This document shows, in pieces, positions 21,379-30,671 of a DNA stretch of 64,000 bases. Location of the stretch: NCBI RefSeq assembly GCF_002117485.1, contig NZ_CP021030.1, positions 2,421,001-2,485,000 on the forward strand. The letters run 5' to 3'. The position numbers and the translations under genes were made by a program. Within the stretch, counting starts at the first letter, position 1, and each line of letters begins with the position of its first letter. Origin of the DNA: Rhizobium sp. NXC14. GTDB lineage: Bacteria; Pseudomonadota; Alphaproteobacteria; Rhizobiales; Rhizobiaceae. The notes below the pieces were generated by a model, which saw only the letters and a program-made list of their open reading frames with translations, was not told the origin of the DNA and did no database searches.

Positions 21379-22467
21379 TTACATTTCCGCGGCAGCATCG
21401 CCGTCATCGGCATCCGGACCACCATTCTGCAGGAAACGATCGGCGATTAGGCCGGCATTCTGGCGCAGCGCCAGCTCGATCTCGCGGGCGAGATCCGGAT
21501 TGTCACGCAGGAAGGTCTTGGCGTTTTCGCGACCCTGGCCGAGACGCTGGCTGTTATAGGAGAACCAGGCGCCCGACTTCTCAACGATACCGGCCTTGAC
21601 GCCGAGATCGACGAGTTCGCCCGTCTTCGACACGCCTTCGCCATACATGATGTCGAACTCGACCTGCTTGAAAGGAGGCGCCATCTTGTTCTTGACTACC
21701 TTGACGCGGGTCTGGTTGCCGACCACCTCTTCGCGCTCCTTGACCGAGCCGATGCGGCGAATGTCGAGGCGCACGGAGGCATAGAATTTCAGCGCATTGC
21801 CGCCGGTCGTCGTTTCCGGAGAACCGAACATGACGCCGATCTTCATGCGAATCTGGTTGATGAAGATCACCATGCAGTTCGACTTGGAGATCGACGCGGT
21901 CAGCTTGCGCAGCGCCTGGCTCATCAGGCGGGCCTGCATGCCCGGCAGGCTGTCGCCCATCTCGCCTTCGATTTCGGCGCGTGGCGTCAGCGCGGCGACC
22001 GAGTCGACGACGAGAACGTCGACGGCGCCGGAGCGCACCAGCGTGTCGGTGATTTCGAGCGCCTGCTCTCCGGTATCTGGCTGAGAGATCAGCAGATTCT
22101 GCAGATCGACGCCAAGCTTACGGGCATAGACTGGATCGAGCGCGTGTTCGGCATCGACGAAGGCGCAGATGCCGCCCTTCTTCTGCGATTCCGCAATGGT
22201 CTGCAGCGCAAGCGTTGTTTTGCCCGAGCTTTCCGGCCCATAGATTTCAATGATGCGGCCCTTCGGCAAGCCGCCAATTCCAAGCGCGATATCGAGACCA
22301 AGCGAGCCCGTCGAAACCGTCTCGATCTCGACGACGTTCTCATTGGAGCCGAGTTTCATGATCGAGCCCTTGCCGAACGACCGCTCTATCTGTGAGAGTG
22401 CCGCTTCAAGCGCCTTGCTTTTGTCCACCGATTTGTCCTCTACCAGCCGCAATGTATTCTGAGACAT
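21379..22467 (-). CDS. recA: Recombinase RecA
   Basis: A 362-residue RecA of standard rhizobial length. Walker A is GPESSGKTT, Walker B is [10 protein letters not shown], and the DNA-binding loops L1 and L2 ([39 protein letters not shown]) are intact. It forms ATP-dependent filaments on single-stranded DNA for recombination and stimulates LexA self-cleavage in the SOS response. ATG at 22467 ([12 protein letters not shown]) is the family start; the extension to 22551 runs through the promoter. The upstream region carries an SOS-type operator over the -35 element, so it is probably damage inducible. Confidence 0.99.
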   Translation of the reverse strand: MSQNTLRLVEDKSVDKSKALEAALSQIERSFGKGSIMKLGSNENVVEIETVSTGSLGLDIALGIGGLPKGRIIEIYGPESSGKTTLALQTIAESQKKGGICAFVDAEHALDPVYARKLGVDLQNLLISQPDTGEQALEITDTLVRSGAVDVLVVDSVAALTPRAEIEGEMGDSLPGMQARLMSQALRKLTASISKSNCMVIFINQIRMKIGVMFGSPETTTGGNALKFYASVRLDIRRIGSVKEREEVVGNQTRVKVVKNKMAPPFKQVEFDIMYGEGVSKTGELVDLGVKAGIVEKSGAWFSYNSQRLGQGRENAKTFLRDNPDLAREIELALRQNAGLIADRFLQNGGPDADDGDAAAEM

Positions 22468-22514
22468 CCGATCCACCTTTAGGTTATTGAAGCCGCTCAA
22501 GCAATGTCGAGTTT

Positions 22515-22540
22515 GTACCCTATTTGTTCCATTCCCGCAA
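22515..22540 (-). promoter_or_regulatory. SOS/LexA-type operator and promoter of recA
   Basis: TTG-N11-CAA at 22524-22540 matches the operator motif described for Rhizobium etli recA. The overlapping GTAC-N7-GTTC (22515-22529, plus strand) is one mismatch from the alphaproteobacterial GTTC-N7-GTTC box. On the minus strand a TTGCGG / TACAAA pair spaced by 17 bases overlaps both, so LexA bound here would block RNA polymerase. Confidence 0.7.
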
Positions 22541-22699
22541 TAGGCGCACAAACGTTTGAACGAAAAAGGTAAAACCGTCCGTGTTCTACATTTGTTTTAT
22601 CGATGCAAAGCAACGGCTTAGACCCTCTGCGCAAGCTTTGCCGCGGCCGGGCAATGACCATCGATTCGCCCTTCGCACTTTATGATCCCGGGTAAGTTG

Positions 22700-23641
22700 A
22701 TGAAAAAGATTCTCGTTCTCGGCGGTGCCCATATCGACAGGCGTGGCCGCATCTCCGGCGAAACGGCGCCAGGCGCCAGCAATCCCGGCACCTGGTTCGA
22801 GGAGCCGGGCGGCGGCGGTTTCAATGCGGCGCGTAACCTTGCAAGATTGGGCTTTCACGTGACGATGATCTCGCCGCGCGGCGGCGATCCCTTCGGCGAA
22901 TTGGTCGGCGAAGCTGCTGATTTCGCCGGAATCGACGACCGGCCTTTCGTCTTCCTCGACCGCAAGACACCGAGCTATACGGCGATCATCGAGAAGAACG
23001 GCGACCTCGTGATCGCCCTCGCCGATATGGATCTCTACCGTTTCTTCGTGCCGCGGCGCCTGTCCATCCGCTGGGTGCGCGAGGCCTTCGCCACGCATGA
23101 TCTCATTCTCGTCGACGCCAATCTGCCGGAAGAGACAATCGCGGCGATCGTCGCCAAGGCGAACTCCCTGGCCAAACCCGTTGCGGCCATCGCCATCTCG
23201 CCGGCCAAGGTGGTCCGGCTGAAACCCTGTATTAGGGATATCGACTATCTGTTCCTGAACGAGGCCGAAGCCACTGCCGTTATCGGCTTGCAGCCGGAGG
23301 ATTCGGGCGGTTGGCCGCCGCTCCTGAATGAGATCGGCATCAGAAACGCCGTCGTCACCCGCGGACGGCGCGAGCTCGTTGCGATTTGCAAAGACCGCGC
23401 CGTGGCGCTGCAGCCGCCAATCGCCGAAACCGTCGCCGATGTTACCGGCGCCGGCGATTCCCTTGCCGCCGGCACGCTCGCCGCCTTGATATCAGGCCTG
23501 CCGCTTGAGGAGGCCGTTCGCTACGGCGCGGCGGCGGCAGCGCTCACGGTGCAGTCACGGCACGCCGTCAACGAAAATCTGACTCCGAATCTCTTGAATG
23601 AGGCGCTTGCCCTTGTTCCCAAGGTCAGAATTCTGCATTGA
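22700..23641 (+). CDS. psuK: PfkB-family sugar kinase, probable pseudouridine kinase
   Basis: A 313-residue ribokinase-fold protein. The N-terminal LGGAHIDRRGRI and PGGGGFNAARNLARLG segments bind the sugar, and DVTGAGDSLAAGTLAAL holds the anion hole and catalytic Asp. It lies 89 bases upstream of a pseudouridine-5'-phosphate glycosidase gene in the same direction, the usual psuK-psuG pairing, so it most likely phosphorylates pseudouridine to pseudouridine 5'-phosphate. Start choice: ATG at 22700 (MKKILVLGG) fits the family; an ATG at 22682 adds six residues. Confidence 0.85.
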   Translation: MKKILVLGGAHIDRRGRISGETAPGASNPGTWFEEPGGGGFNAARNLARLGFHVTMISPRGGDPFGELVGEAADFAGIDDRPFVFLDRKTPSYTAIIEKNGDLVIALADMDLYRFFVPRRLSIRWVREAFATHDLILVDANLPEETIAAIVAKANSLAKPVAAIAISPAKVVRLKPCIRDIDYLFLNEAEATAVIGLQPEDSGGWPPLLNEIGIRNAVVTRGRRELVAICKDRAVALQPPIAETVADVTGAGDSLAAGTLAALISGLPLEEAVRYGAAAAALTVQSRHAVNENLTPNLLNEALALVPKVRILH

Positions 23642-23730
23642 AGCGGCTGAATTAAAGAGTTGAGCAAGATGCCGTTTCGAAAGCCGCCCACGCTTTTGGT
23701 ATCATGCTCTGCCGATCACAGGACAAGACC

Positions 23731-24657
23731 ATGACCAAGCCCATCTCCCCTCTTCTGCCGATCGCCTATTCGAAGGAGGTCGCCAGCGCCAAGCAGCGCG
23801 GCGCACCACTGGTGGCGCTGGAATCGACCATCATCACCCATGGCATGCCCTATCCCGGCAATATCGAAATGGCGCGCAGCGTCGAGACGATCATTCGCGA
23901 ACAGGGCGCGGTGCCGGCGACGATCGCGGTCATCCACGGCACCCTTCATATCGGCCTTGAAGCTGCGCAACTGGAGCAGCTTGCCAAGGCAAAGGAGGTC
24001 ATGAAGGTGTCACGCGCCGATCTCGCCTTCGCGATCGCCGAACGGCGCACCGGCGCAACGACGGTTGCTGCGACGATGATCGCGGCGGCCCGCGCCGGCA
24101 TTCGTGTCTTTGCCACAGGCGGCATCGGCGGCGTGCATCGCGGCGCTGAGGAAAGCTTCGATATATCAGCCGATCTTGAGGAATTGGCGCGCACCGGCGT
24201 TATCGTCGTCTGCGCCGGCGCCAAGGCGATCCTTGACATTCCAAAGACGCTTGAAGTGCTGGAGACCCGCGGCGTACCTGTCGTCACCTATGAGAGCGAA
24301 GAATTCCCCGCCTTCTGGTCGCGTTCATCAGGTATCCGCAGCCCGCTCTCGCTGAACAGCCCGGCGGCCATCGCCAATTTCCAGACGGTGCGCGAACAGC
24401 TCGGCATCGACGGTGGCATGCTCGTCGCCAATCCGGTGCCGGAAGCCGACGAAATCGCGCGTGAGGAGATGGAGATCTATATCGAGCGGGCGCTTGATAG
24501 TGCCGAACGCGACGAAATCACCGGCAAGGCGGTGACGCCCTATCTGCTCTCGACCATTTTCGACCTGACGGACGGGCAGAGCCTGAAGACGAATATCGCG
24601 CTGGTGGAAAACAATGCGCGGCTTGCGGCAGAGATTGCCGTGGCGTTGGGTGAGTAA
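23731..24657 (+). CDS. psuG: Pseudouridine-5'-phosphate glycosidase
   Basis: A 308-residue enzyme that splits the C-C glycosidic bond of pseudouridine 5'-phosphate into uracil and ribose 5-phosphate. Family blocks are visible in order: APLVALESTIITHGMPYPGN, ATGGIGGVHRGAEESFDISADL (metal and phosphate site), VVCAGAKAILDIPKTLE with the catalytic Lys, and LVANPVPEADEI. ATG at 23731 has AGGACA upstream. Together with psuK it forms a two-gene module for recycling pseudouridine from RNA turnover. Confidence 0.95.
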   Translation: MTKPISPLLPIAYSKEVASAKQRGAPLVALESTIITHGMPYPGNIEMARSVETIIREQGAVPATIAVIHGTLHIGLEAAQLEQLAKAKEVMKVSRADLAFAIAERRTGATTVAATMIAAARAGIRVFATGGIGGVHRGAEESFDISADLEELARTGVIVVCAGAKAILDIPKTLEVLETRGVPVVTYESEEFPAFWSRSSGIRSPLSLNSPAAIANFQTVREQLGIDGGMLVANPVPEADEIAREEMEIYIERALDSAERDEITGKAVTPYLLSTIFDLTDGQSLKTNIALVENNARLAAEIAVALGE

Positions 24658-24706
24658 TTGGTGGGTTCGATTTTATCGGCTTAGGGATTTTCAGAGAGGG
24701 TTGGCC

Positions 24707-24894
24707 GTGTGGCACCCCCTCTGTCCTGCCGGACATCTCCCCCACTGGGTGGAGATCGGCAAGAGGCCGGCCCATCGTTCCCTCGCTACAGTAGCGGAAC
24801 AATCATACGGCAGTTGTTTGAGGAATCCATCGCGCCCAGCCGATCTCCCCACCTGTGGGGGAGATGCCCGACAGGGCAGAGGGGGGTGCCACAC
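24707..24894. repeat. Long palindromic intergenic repeat of rhizobial type
   Basis: The left arm (24707-24746) starts GTGTGGCACCCCCTCTGTCC and the right arm (24851-24894) ends GGCAGAGGGGGGTGCCACAC, its imperfect reverse complement. Each arm also contains a short C-run/G-run palindrome around GGAGAT. The whole unit fills the gap between psuG and cckA. Sequences with these CCCCCTCTG...CATCTCCCCCAC arms are familiar as dispersed intergenic elements in Rhizobium and relatives. If transcribed it would fold into a long hairpin and could act as a bidirectional terminator for the converging psuG and cckA genes. Confidence 0.75.
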
Positions 24895-24926
24895 AGTGTG
24901 CCTCTCCGCAAACCATCAAGCCGTAA

Positions 24927-27527
24927 TCAGCTATCCAACGTGTCCTTCACCACCACGGCAAGCTGCTTCAGCGAGAACGGTTTCGGCAAAAATCCGAATT
25001 TCGCATCCGGCGGCAGATTGCGGGCGAAGGCGTCCTCGGCATAGCCGGAAACGAAGATGAATTTCAGGTCGGGATAGTTCTTACGCAACTCGCGCAGCAG
25101 CGTCGGGCCGTCCATTTCAGGCATCACCACGTCGGAAACGACGATGTCGACCTTGCCCTCGAGCTCCTCCATGATGCTCAGCGCCTCGACGCCCGAGCCA
25201 GCCTCATGCACGGTGTAGCCGCGCGTTTCCAGCATGCGCTTGCCGCCGCGGCGCACCGCTTCCTCGTCTTCGACGAGAAGGACGACGGCCGAGCCGGTCA
25301 GGTCCTCCGGCTGCTGCGCGGCCACCGCCGGCGCGGCTGGGACTTCATTGATGGCGTTGTCGATCGAACCCGGCTCCGCGGCAATCGCCGGTTCTGGGAT
25401 GTGGCGCGGCAGGAAGACCCGGAAGGTCGTGCCTTTGCCGACTTCGGATTCCGGCTGGATGTAGCCGCCCGATTGCTTGACGATGCCGTAGACCATGGCG
25501 AGACCAAGCCCGGTGCCCTTGCCGACATCCTTGGTGGTGAAGAAGGGCTCGAAAATCTTGTCCATGATCTCCGGCGCGATGCCTGTACCAGTATCTGCGA
25601 CTTCGACCAGCACCATGTCCTCGGCCGGCATGTAGGAGTAATTGAAGGCCGCGACCTCGGCTGCGGTCAAATTGCGGGTGCGCAGCGTCAGCGTGCCGCC
25701 GTCAGGCATGGCGTCGCGCGCATTGACGCAGAGATTGATGAGCACCTGCTCGAATTGCGAAAGGTCGGTTTTGACGGGCCAGAGATCGCGGCCATATTGC
25801 ACATCGAGCTTGACATTGGTGCCGGAGAGCAGCCGGTCGACCAGCATGCGCAGGTCGCCGACGACATCGGTGAGGTTCAGCACCGAAGGCCGCATTGTCT
25901 GCTTGCGTGAGAAGGCGAGCAACTGGCGCACCAGCACCGCGGCGCGGTTGGCGTTACGCTTGATCTCCATCAGATCGGCGAAGCTTGCATCGGAAGGACG
26001 CGCCTGCAGCAGCAGGTGATCGGAAGAAAGCAGGATCGCCGTCAGGACGTTGTTGAAATCATGCGCGATACCGCCGGCCAGCGTTCCGACAGCGTTCATC
26101 TTCTGCGTCTGCGCCATCTGCGCTTCCAGCGCCTTCTGCTCGGTCACCTCGACGGCATAGACGATCGCCGCCTCTTCCGGCGCCTCGTCGCTCTGGTCGA
26201 TAACGGCGTTGACATAAAAGCGGAAATAGCGCGCCTCGTCTGTCGGCGTGCGGGTGTCGAGCGGCGGGATGTCGCTCTGCCGGTCCTTGGCGGCCGTCAG
26301 CGCCGCGGCTAGTTGCGGCCGATCGCTCTCCTGCACGATCGTTTCCAGATATGGCGCCTTTTCCAGGTCGTCGCGCGAGACGATGCCGGAGAACAGCTTG
26401 AGGAACGGCGCGTTGGTGCGCAGGATGCGTCCGTCGCCGTCGACCGAGGCGATTGCCATCGGTGTATTGTTGAAAAAGCGGGTAAAGCGCATGGCGGCCG
26501 CCGAAGCCGACTGGCCGCTCTCGCTGCTCTTTTCGCGCGCCAGCACGATCGTCCGGCTTTCACCGGGCGCCCCGTCGCGCATTGAGGTGACGCTATGGAT
26601 GATCTGCACCGGCAGGCTCTGGCCATTGGTCTTGCGCAGATCGAGATCCAGCGTCACGGTCTTCTTCAGACCGGGCTCGGCCTGCACCGACTGGATCAAC
26701 GCCAGCCCCTCGCCTGCCACCAGGTCGCCGACCGACATCGACCCCGGCAGGAACTTGGTCAGGTCGAGGCCCAGCCACTCCGCAAGCGTCGCGTTCAGGT
26801 AGAAGATCTCGCCCTTCCTGCCGGCGGAGAAGAAGCCGGCCGGCGCGTGGTCGAGATAGTCGATCGCATTCTGCAGCTCCTTGAAGAAGCGCTCCTGATC
26901 GTCGCGTTCGGCGGTAATGTCAGTGATCTGCCAGATCTGCAGCGGCTTGCCGCCATCATCCTCCGGCTGCAGCAGCCGCACCTTCAGCCGGTACCAATGC
27001 GCGCCCGAGCTGTTGCTGCCGGGCCCGACGGCGCGCAGCAGGCGGAATTCCTCCCGGCCCTCCTTGCCCTCGCGCAGACCGTTGACCAGCCGGTAGAGCG
27101 CCTCGTTGGATTCGCGGTGCCGCGACAGCAGCGTTTCCAGCGTCTGCACTTCTGTTGCCTTGCGCGCGCCGGTGAGCGCGCCATAGGCCGCGTTGGCATA
27201 GATGATCCGGCCCTTTTCGTCGGTGATCAGCGTGCCGTCCGGGTGGCCGTTGAGGAAGGCGCGCGCCAAGCTGTCGGACTGGCGCTGCGGCATCACCTCG
27301 ATGAAGCCGATAACGGAAGATACCAGGAAGAAGATGCCGACCATGGCGAGAACGCCGAGACCGCCGAGCACCATCTCGTTGTCGAGCGATCGCTTGAAGA
27401 CTACAAAAGCCCCTGCGGCCGCGATCAGCACCAGCGCCAGGAGAAGAATGCGCAAAACCGTGCCAGAACGCCCCCCACGATCCACAAGCGGTGCGTTATA
27501 GTCGTCGACCTGACGCGGTTTCGTCAT
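24927..27527 (-). CDS. cckA: Hybrid sensor histidine kinase CckA
   Basis: An 866-residue membrane kinase. Two transmembrane segments (about 24-44 and 53-74) are followed by several PAS-like domains, then the HisKA H-box [15 protein letters not shown] with the phospho-acceptor His489, the HATPase domain ([32 protein letters not shown]) and a receiver domain with the phospho-acceptor Asp799 in [12 protein letters not shown]. The NNVLTAI H-box with a C-terminal receiver is characteristic of CckA, which passes phosphate via ChpT to CtrA and CpdR. ATG at 27527 has GAGGA upstream; the longer frame to 27719 is not supported. Confidence 0.93.
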   Translation of the reverse strand: MTKPRQVDDYNAPLVDRGGRSGTVLRILLLALVLIAAAGAFVVFKRSLDNEMVLGGLGVLAMVGIFFLVSSVIGFIEVMPQRQSDSLARAFLNGHPDGTLITDEKGRIIYANAAYGALTGARKATEVQTLETLLSRHRESNEALYRLVNGLREGKEGREEFRLLRAVGPGSNSSGAHWYRLKVRLLQPEDDGGKPLQIWQITDITAERDDQERFFKELQNAIDYLDHAPAGFFSAGRKGEIFYLNATLAEWLGLDLTKFLPGSMSVGDLVAGEGLALIQSVQAEPGLKKTVTLDLDLRKTNGQSLPVQIIHSVTSMRDGAPGESRTIVLAREKSSESGQSASAAAMRFTRFFNNTPMAIASVDGDGRILRTNAPFLKLFSGIVSRDDLEKAPYLETIVQESDRPQLAAALTAAKDRQSDIPPLDTRTPTDEARYFRFYVNAVIDQSDEAPEEAAIVYAVEVTEQKALEAQMAQTQKMNAVGTLAGGIAHDFNNVLTAILLSSDHLLLQARPSDASFADLMEIKRNANRAAVLVRQLLAFSRKQTMRPSVLNLTDVVGDLRMLVDRLLSGTNVKLDVQYGRDLWPVKTDLSQFEQVLINLCVNARDAMPDGGTLTLRTRNLTAAEVAAFNYSYMPAEDMVLVEVADTGTGIAPEIMDKIFEPFFTTKDVGKGTGLGLAMVYGIVKQSGGYIQPESEVGKGTTFRVFLPRHIPEPAIAAEPGSIDNAINEVPAAPAVAAQQPEDLTGSAVVLLVEDEEAVRRGGKRMLETRGYTVHEAGSGVEALSIMEELEGKVDIVVSDVVMPEMDGPTLLRELRKNYPDLKFIFVSGYAEDAFARNLPPDAKFGFLPKPFSLKQLAVVVKDTLDS

Positions 27528-27831
27528 ATATTCCTCGCATAAGCCCCTCCCACCTCGTAGCACGAACAAGAAGCGGGAATCAGGCGCTCTTTCCTTCTTA
27601 GCAATTTGCCACGCCGGCAAAAACACCGGTCGCCGGCAAGACCGCTTGAATTCACAGGCAAGAGCGCCATCTGCGCCGGATACCTGCGGCAGCGGCCCTC
27701 GCGAAGCCGGCAGCTGCAATTCGGCATAACACGAAATCGCGTTCGTGCATGGCTGGACAGGACCGGCTGCCCTTGCCTAAGGAACGGAAAAGTCGTCAAT
27801 ATGTGCCGAATGTGAAATGGAGTGAGTGACC

Positions 27832-28845
27832 ATGTTCGATGATCTTGTCGCAGCCTATGGCAGCCGTTTCCTGCTTGCGGCCGGTGGCGTCGGCCTGGCG
27901 CTCCTCCTGCTCATTCTCGCACTCTGGCTGATGCGAGGTCGCGCCCCTTCGCCCTTCGTACGCGGCGGCCGCAACCGTCAGCCCCGCCTGCAGGTGCTGG
28001 ATGCGGCAGCCGTCGACGCCCGCCGCCGGCTGGTGCTGGTGCGCCGAGATGATGTCGAGCATCTTATCATGATCGGTGGCCCGACTGATATCGTCATTGA
28101 AAGCCGCATCCTGCCGGAGAAGTCCGAACAGCCGGAAAGCCTCTCACGCCCGGAGCCTGTTGCCGAGCGGCCGACCGCAGTCCCGCGGCCGGAAACACCG
28201 CCTGTTTCCGCCGCCCGTGCGCCGGTCACCCCCGGCGCCGAGCCCTCCTTCGCTGCGCCCGCGTCGGAGCCGCGGCCGCGCCCCGAACCATCGGCCCCGC
28301 CCACCATGCCGCCGCCGGTGGCCACCAGCCCTCTTCCGCCAGAACCGGTGACGGCACCTCTATCGGCCGAACGCGACCAACCCCTGCGCGCTGCCCCGCA
28401 CCAGCCGCGCACCCCGGAGCGCCCCTCTGCTCCCGCCAGCGCGCAACCGGCATCGTTCCGGGATACCGCAAGCGCCGCCGAAATCCTGGATGCCGCCCGC
28501 CAGCGCGTGCTGCCGCAGCAGCGCATCGAGCCCGAGGTCTCCGCCCCGGATATGCCGGCGCCGCGCGCCGCTGCCGCTACGGCCGAGGATGATGCGGCCG
28601 CGCAATCGGCAGCGGCGATCCGCCGTGATTTCCAACGTGTGCTGGAAGAGGAAATGTCGAACAATCTGACGGCCGAGCGGATCGTGCCGGCTCCGGCAAA
28701 TCAGGCCCCTCGCCAGGCCGCACCTCAGGCGGCCAACCAGCCGCGCCGTGATCCCGAGCTTGCCCCCATCACCGGTGCCGACACCGACCTGCAGAAAGAA
28801 GTCGCCCGCATCTTCGGCGAAATGAGCGTCAACCGCGACAAGTAA
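27832..28845 (+). CDS. FliO-like membrane protein with Pro/Ala-rich tail
   Basis: A 337-residue protein. Residues ~13-34 form one transmembrane helix (FLLAAGGVGLALLLLILALWLM). The next ~55 residues (QPRLQVLDAAAVDARRRLVLVRRDDVEHLIMIGG) match the FliO/FliZ-type fold seen in flagellar export components and in unrelated rhizobial membrane proteins. From about residue 95 on the protein is Pro/Ala/Glu-rich and probably disordered. GGAG at 27819-27822 supports ATG 27832 over GTG 27826. It diverges from cckA with a 304-base gap, and no flagellar genes are nearby, so a flagellar role is uncertain. Confidence 0.78.
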   Translation: MFDDLVAAYGSRFLLAAGGVGLALLLLILALWLMRGRAPSPFVRGGRNRQPRLQVLDAAAVDARRRLVLVRRDDVEHLIMIGGPTDIVIESRILPEKSEQPESLSRPEPVAERPTAVPRPETPPVSAARAPVTPGAEPSFAAPASEPRPRPEPSAPPTMPPPVATSPLPPEPVTAPLSAERDQPLRAAPHQPRTPERPSAPASAQPASFRDTASAAEILDAARQRVLPQQRIEPEVSAPDMPAPRAAAATAEDDAAAQSAAAIRRDFQRVLEEEMSNNLTAERIVPAPANQAPRQAAPQAANQPRRDPELAPITGADTDLQKEVARIFGEMSVNRDK

Positions 28846-29249
28846 GACAAACGCTTACATCTCGGTTGTCATCCGTTAGCTTCGTCATTAAGTTGCATAA
28901 AAGCCGCAATGCTGCGACTTTCACCTCGCCAACACCTTGGGGACTCCCTATCACGCCGATCATTTGCTATCGATCAGGTTGAAGAGCATTGGCGCATCCG
29001 AGGTAGACTTTGCCTAAGTAAATACCGGTCTCACCCCAGTTTCACCCGTGTAGCCGCAAGCGACGCGCTGGCGGCTTGCGAACATGTTCATCGGGTGGTG
29101 GCGAGAGACCGGTTTGGCATTGTTACAATGTGCCATGTGCAGCTCCGCTGTCTCAGCTCTTCAGCCGCCCACAACATCGCCATACCGCGCCCGCAAGGGT
29201 TTTCTCATGCACCATCTTGATGGACTTCCGAACGGAAGACCAAGACGAT
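28846..29249. other. 404-base gap with no convincing gene
   Basis: No frame here has convincing coding character. The stretch holds a 7-base inverted repeat (CGCAAGC 29055-29061 / GCTTGCG 29074-29080) and presumably the promoter of the following DUF1062 gene. I see no tRNA-like or strong terminator structure. Confidence 0.4.
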
Positions 29250-29885
29250 ATGTGCAAGACACTTCGGGTCCGATGGACCATCACTCCCAAAACGGCGCCC
29301 CAGCCATGGATTGCCTGCGGTGGATGCGGGGGCCTCAGAGCTTTCCGATCCAGCGGCAAGGTCCGGCTCAATGCCAACGGTCGCAAGCTTGACGCCTGGC
29401 TGATTTACAAATGCCTGATCTGCGAAAGGACATGGAACCGCCCGATCTTCGAACGCCGGAATATTCGAGACGTCGATCCGATGATTCTCGACGCGCTGCA
29501 GTCCAACGACCCGGACTGGATTCGGGCGGAAACCTTCAATCTTGATGCGCTGCGGCGCAAGTCACAGCGTGTGGACGAGTTCGCCGAATTCGACATCGCC
29601 AAGGAGATCCGGCACGAGACCCGAGGCTGGACGAGCCTGGAAATCGAACTGGCGGCTCCGTTTCCAACGAGCATACGCCTGGATCGCCTGCTGGCCGGCG
29701 AGTTGCAGATGTCACGCTCCCGCCTCCAGGCTCTTCACGATCGGGGCCTCTGTCGAACAGAGCCCGACCGGGCCGACATGATGCGACGGCGGATCATGAA
29801 TGGCACCCTCGTCACAATCGATCTCCCCACGCAGGCGGAGCGGGAACCAATCTGGAAAGCTCTGGCGACCGACTCTTTCCCGTAA
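29250..29885 (+). CDS. DUF1062 domain protein
   Basis: A 211-residue protein starting MCKTLRVRWTITPKTAPQPW. Two zinc-ribbon-like knuckles are visible, CGGCGG near residue 23 and CLICERTW near residue 55, so it probably binds zinc. The middle holds FERRNIRDVDPMILDALQSND, and the C-terminal LDRLLAGELQMSRSRLQALHDRG resembles an S4-like or helix-turn-helix segment. The layout matches the uncharacterised DUF1062 family, where the same residues are conserved. ATG at 29250 is chosen because family members begin there; upstream frame text to 29076 is not conserved-looking. Function is unknown; nucleic-acid binding is plausible. Confidence 0.8.
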   Translation: MCKTLRVRWTITPKTAPQPWIACGGCGGLRAFRSSGKVRLNANGRKLDAWLIYKCLICERTWNRPIFERRNIRDVDPMILDALQSNDPDWIRAETFNLDALRRKSQRVDEFAEFDIAKEIRHETRGWTSLEIELAAPFPTSIRLDRLLAGELQMSRSRLQALHDRGLCRTEPDRADMMRRRIMNGTLVTIDLPTQAEREPIWKALATDSFP

Positions 29886-29917
29886 CCTCCTCTTCGACAC
29901 GCCGGGAGATGGCTCAA

Positions 29918-29947
29918 CAAAAAGCGCCACGATCGGATCGCGGCGCT
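29918..29947 (-). terminator. Terminator of dksA
   Basis: AGCGCC (29923-29928) and GGCGCT (29942-29947) pair, with inner CGATC/GATCG pairing, and the minus strand continues into TTTTTG. It lies about 30 bases beyond the dksA stop and may also serve the converging DUF1062 gene. Confidence 0.7.
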
Positions 29948-29976
29948 GAATTTGTCTCATCTCTGCATGGGGATTG

Positions 29977-30396
29977 TCATTCGTCGCGGTAGACCTTTTC
30001 GCGACGTTCGTGGCGCTCCTGCGCCTCGATCGACAGCGTCGCGATCGGGCGGGCGTCGAGACGCTTGAGACCGATCGGTTCGCCGGTTTCCTCGCAATAG
30101 CCGTAGGTGCCGTCCTCGATGCGCTGCAGCGCCGCGTCGATCTTGGAGATCAATTTTCTCTGCCGGTCGCGGGCGCGAAGTTCAATCGCCCGGTCGGTTT
30201 CCGACGACGCCCTGTCGGCGAGATCGGGATGGTTTGCGCTTTCCTCGGCCAGATGGTCGAGTGTTTCGCGCGCTTCTCTAAGGATATCGTTTTTCCAGGC
30301 GACCAGCTTTGCCCTGAAGTAGGCACGCTGGTTTACGTTCATGAATTCTTCCTCTTCCGAGGGAACGTAATTGCTAAGATCGATCTTCTCACTCAA
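29977..30396 (-). CDS. dksA: DksA-type RNA polymerase secondary-channel regulator (one-cysteine form)
   Basis: A 139-residue protein. The coiled-coil with the tip motif DxxDxA (D58-LA-D61-R-A63) and the C-terminal globule (TYGYCEETGEPIGLKRLDARP) are clear. Of the four zinc-finger cysteines of E. coli DksA only C101 remains; the other three positions are Thr and Ala-like residues, as in several Alphaproteobacteria. With ppGpp it would tune rRNA and amino-acid promoters. The start is TTG at 30396: an AGGAGA lies just upstream, inside a longer frame that begins at an unsupported ATG at 30417. It has its own promoter and terminator. Confidence 0.9.
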   Translation of the reverse strand: MSEKIDLSNYVPSEEEEFMNVNQRAYFRAKLVAWKNDILREARETLDHLAEESANHPDLADRASSETDRAIELRARDRQRKLISKIDAALQRIEDGTYGYCEETGEPIGLKRLDARPIATLSIEAQERHERREKVYRDE

Positions 30397-30431
30397 CGCG
30401 ATTCTCCTGAAGAACATCTCATCTGGCGGGG

Positions 30432-30461
30432 TGTATATCCCAAGCGCTAGCCGCGATTCAA
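30432..30461 (-). promoter_or_regulatory. Promoter of dksA
   Basis: On the minus strand TTGAAT (30456-30461) and TATACA (30432-30437) are spaced by 18 bases, about 36 bases upstream of the TTG start. Confidence 0.55.
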
Positions 30462-30478
30462 GCCAAATACGACAGCTA

Positions 30479-30498
30479 AACAGATTTTTAAATCTGTT
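30479..30498. promoter_or_regulatory. 20-bp AT-rich palindrome upstream of dksA
   Basis: AACAGATTT-TT-AAATCTGTT is a perfect inverted repeat with 9-base arms. It lies 17 bases upstream of the dksA -35 element, an activator-like position, and about 170 bases before the divergent phosphatase gene. The binding protein is unknown. Confidence 0.5.
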
Positions 30499-30671
30499 AC
30501 AATTTTCGGCTAACGGACTATTTTCTCATGCTTATTCGCGGCCGCAATTTTCGTCTCGTCTTCAAAACGCCGTGTTTTCGGCCACGTTTTGGGCCGTTGC
30601 GGCATGGCTGGCGGTTGACGGCGGAGGATCGCAACCGCTACTGAAAAGACCCGCCGACCCTGGATTTGCCC

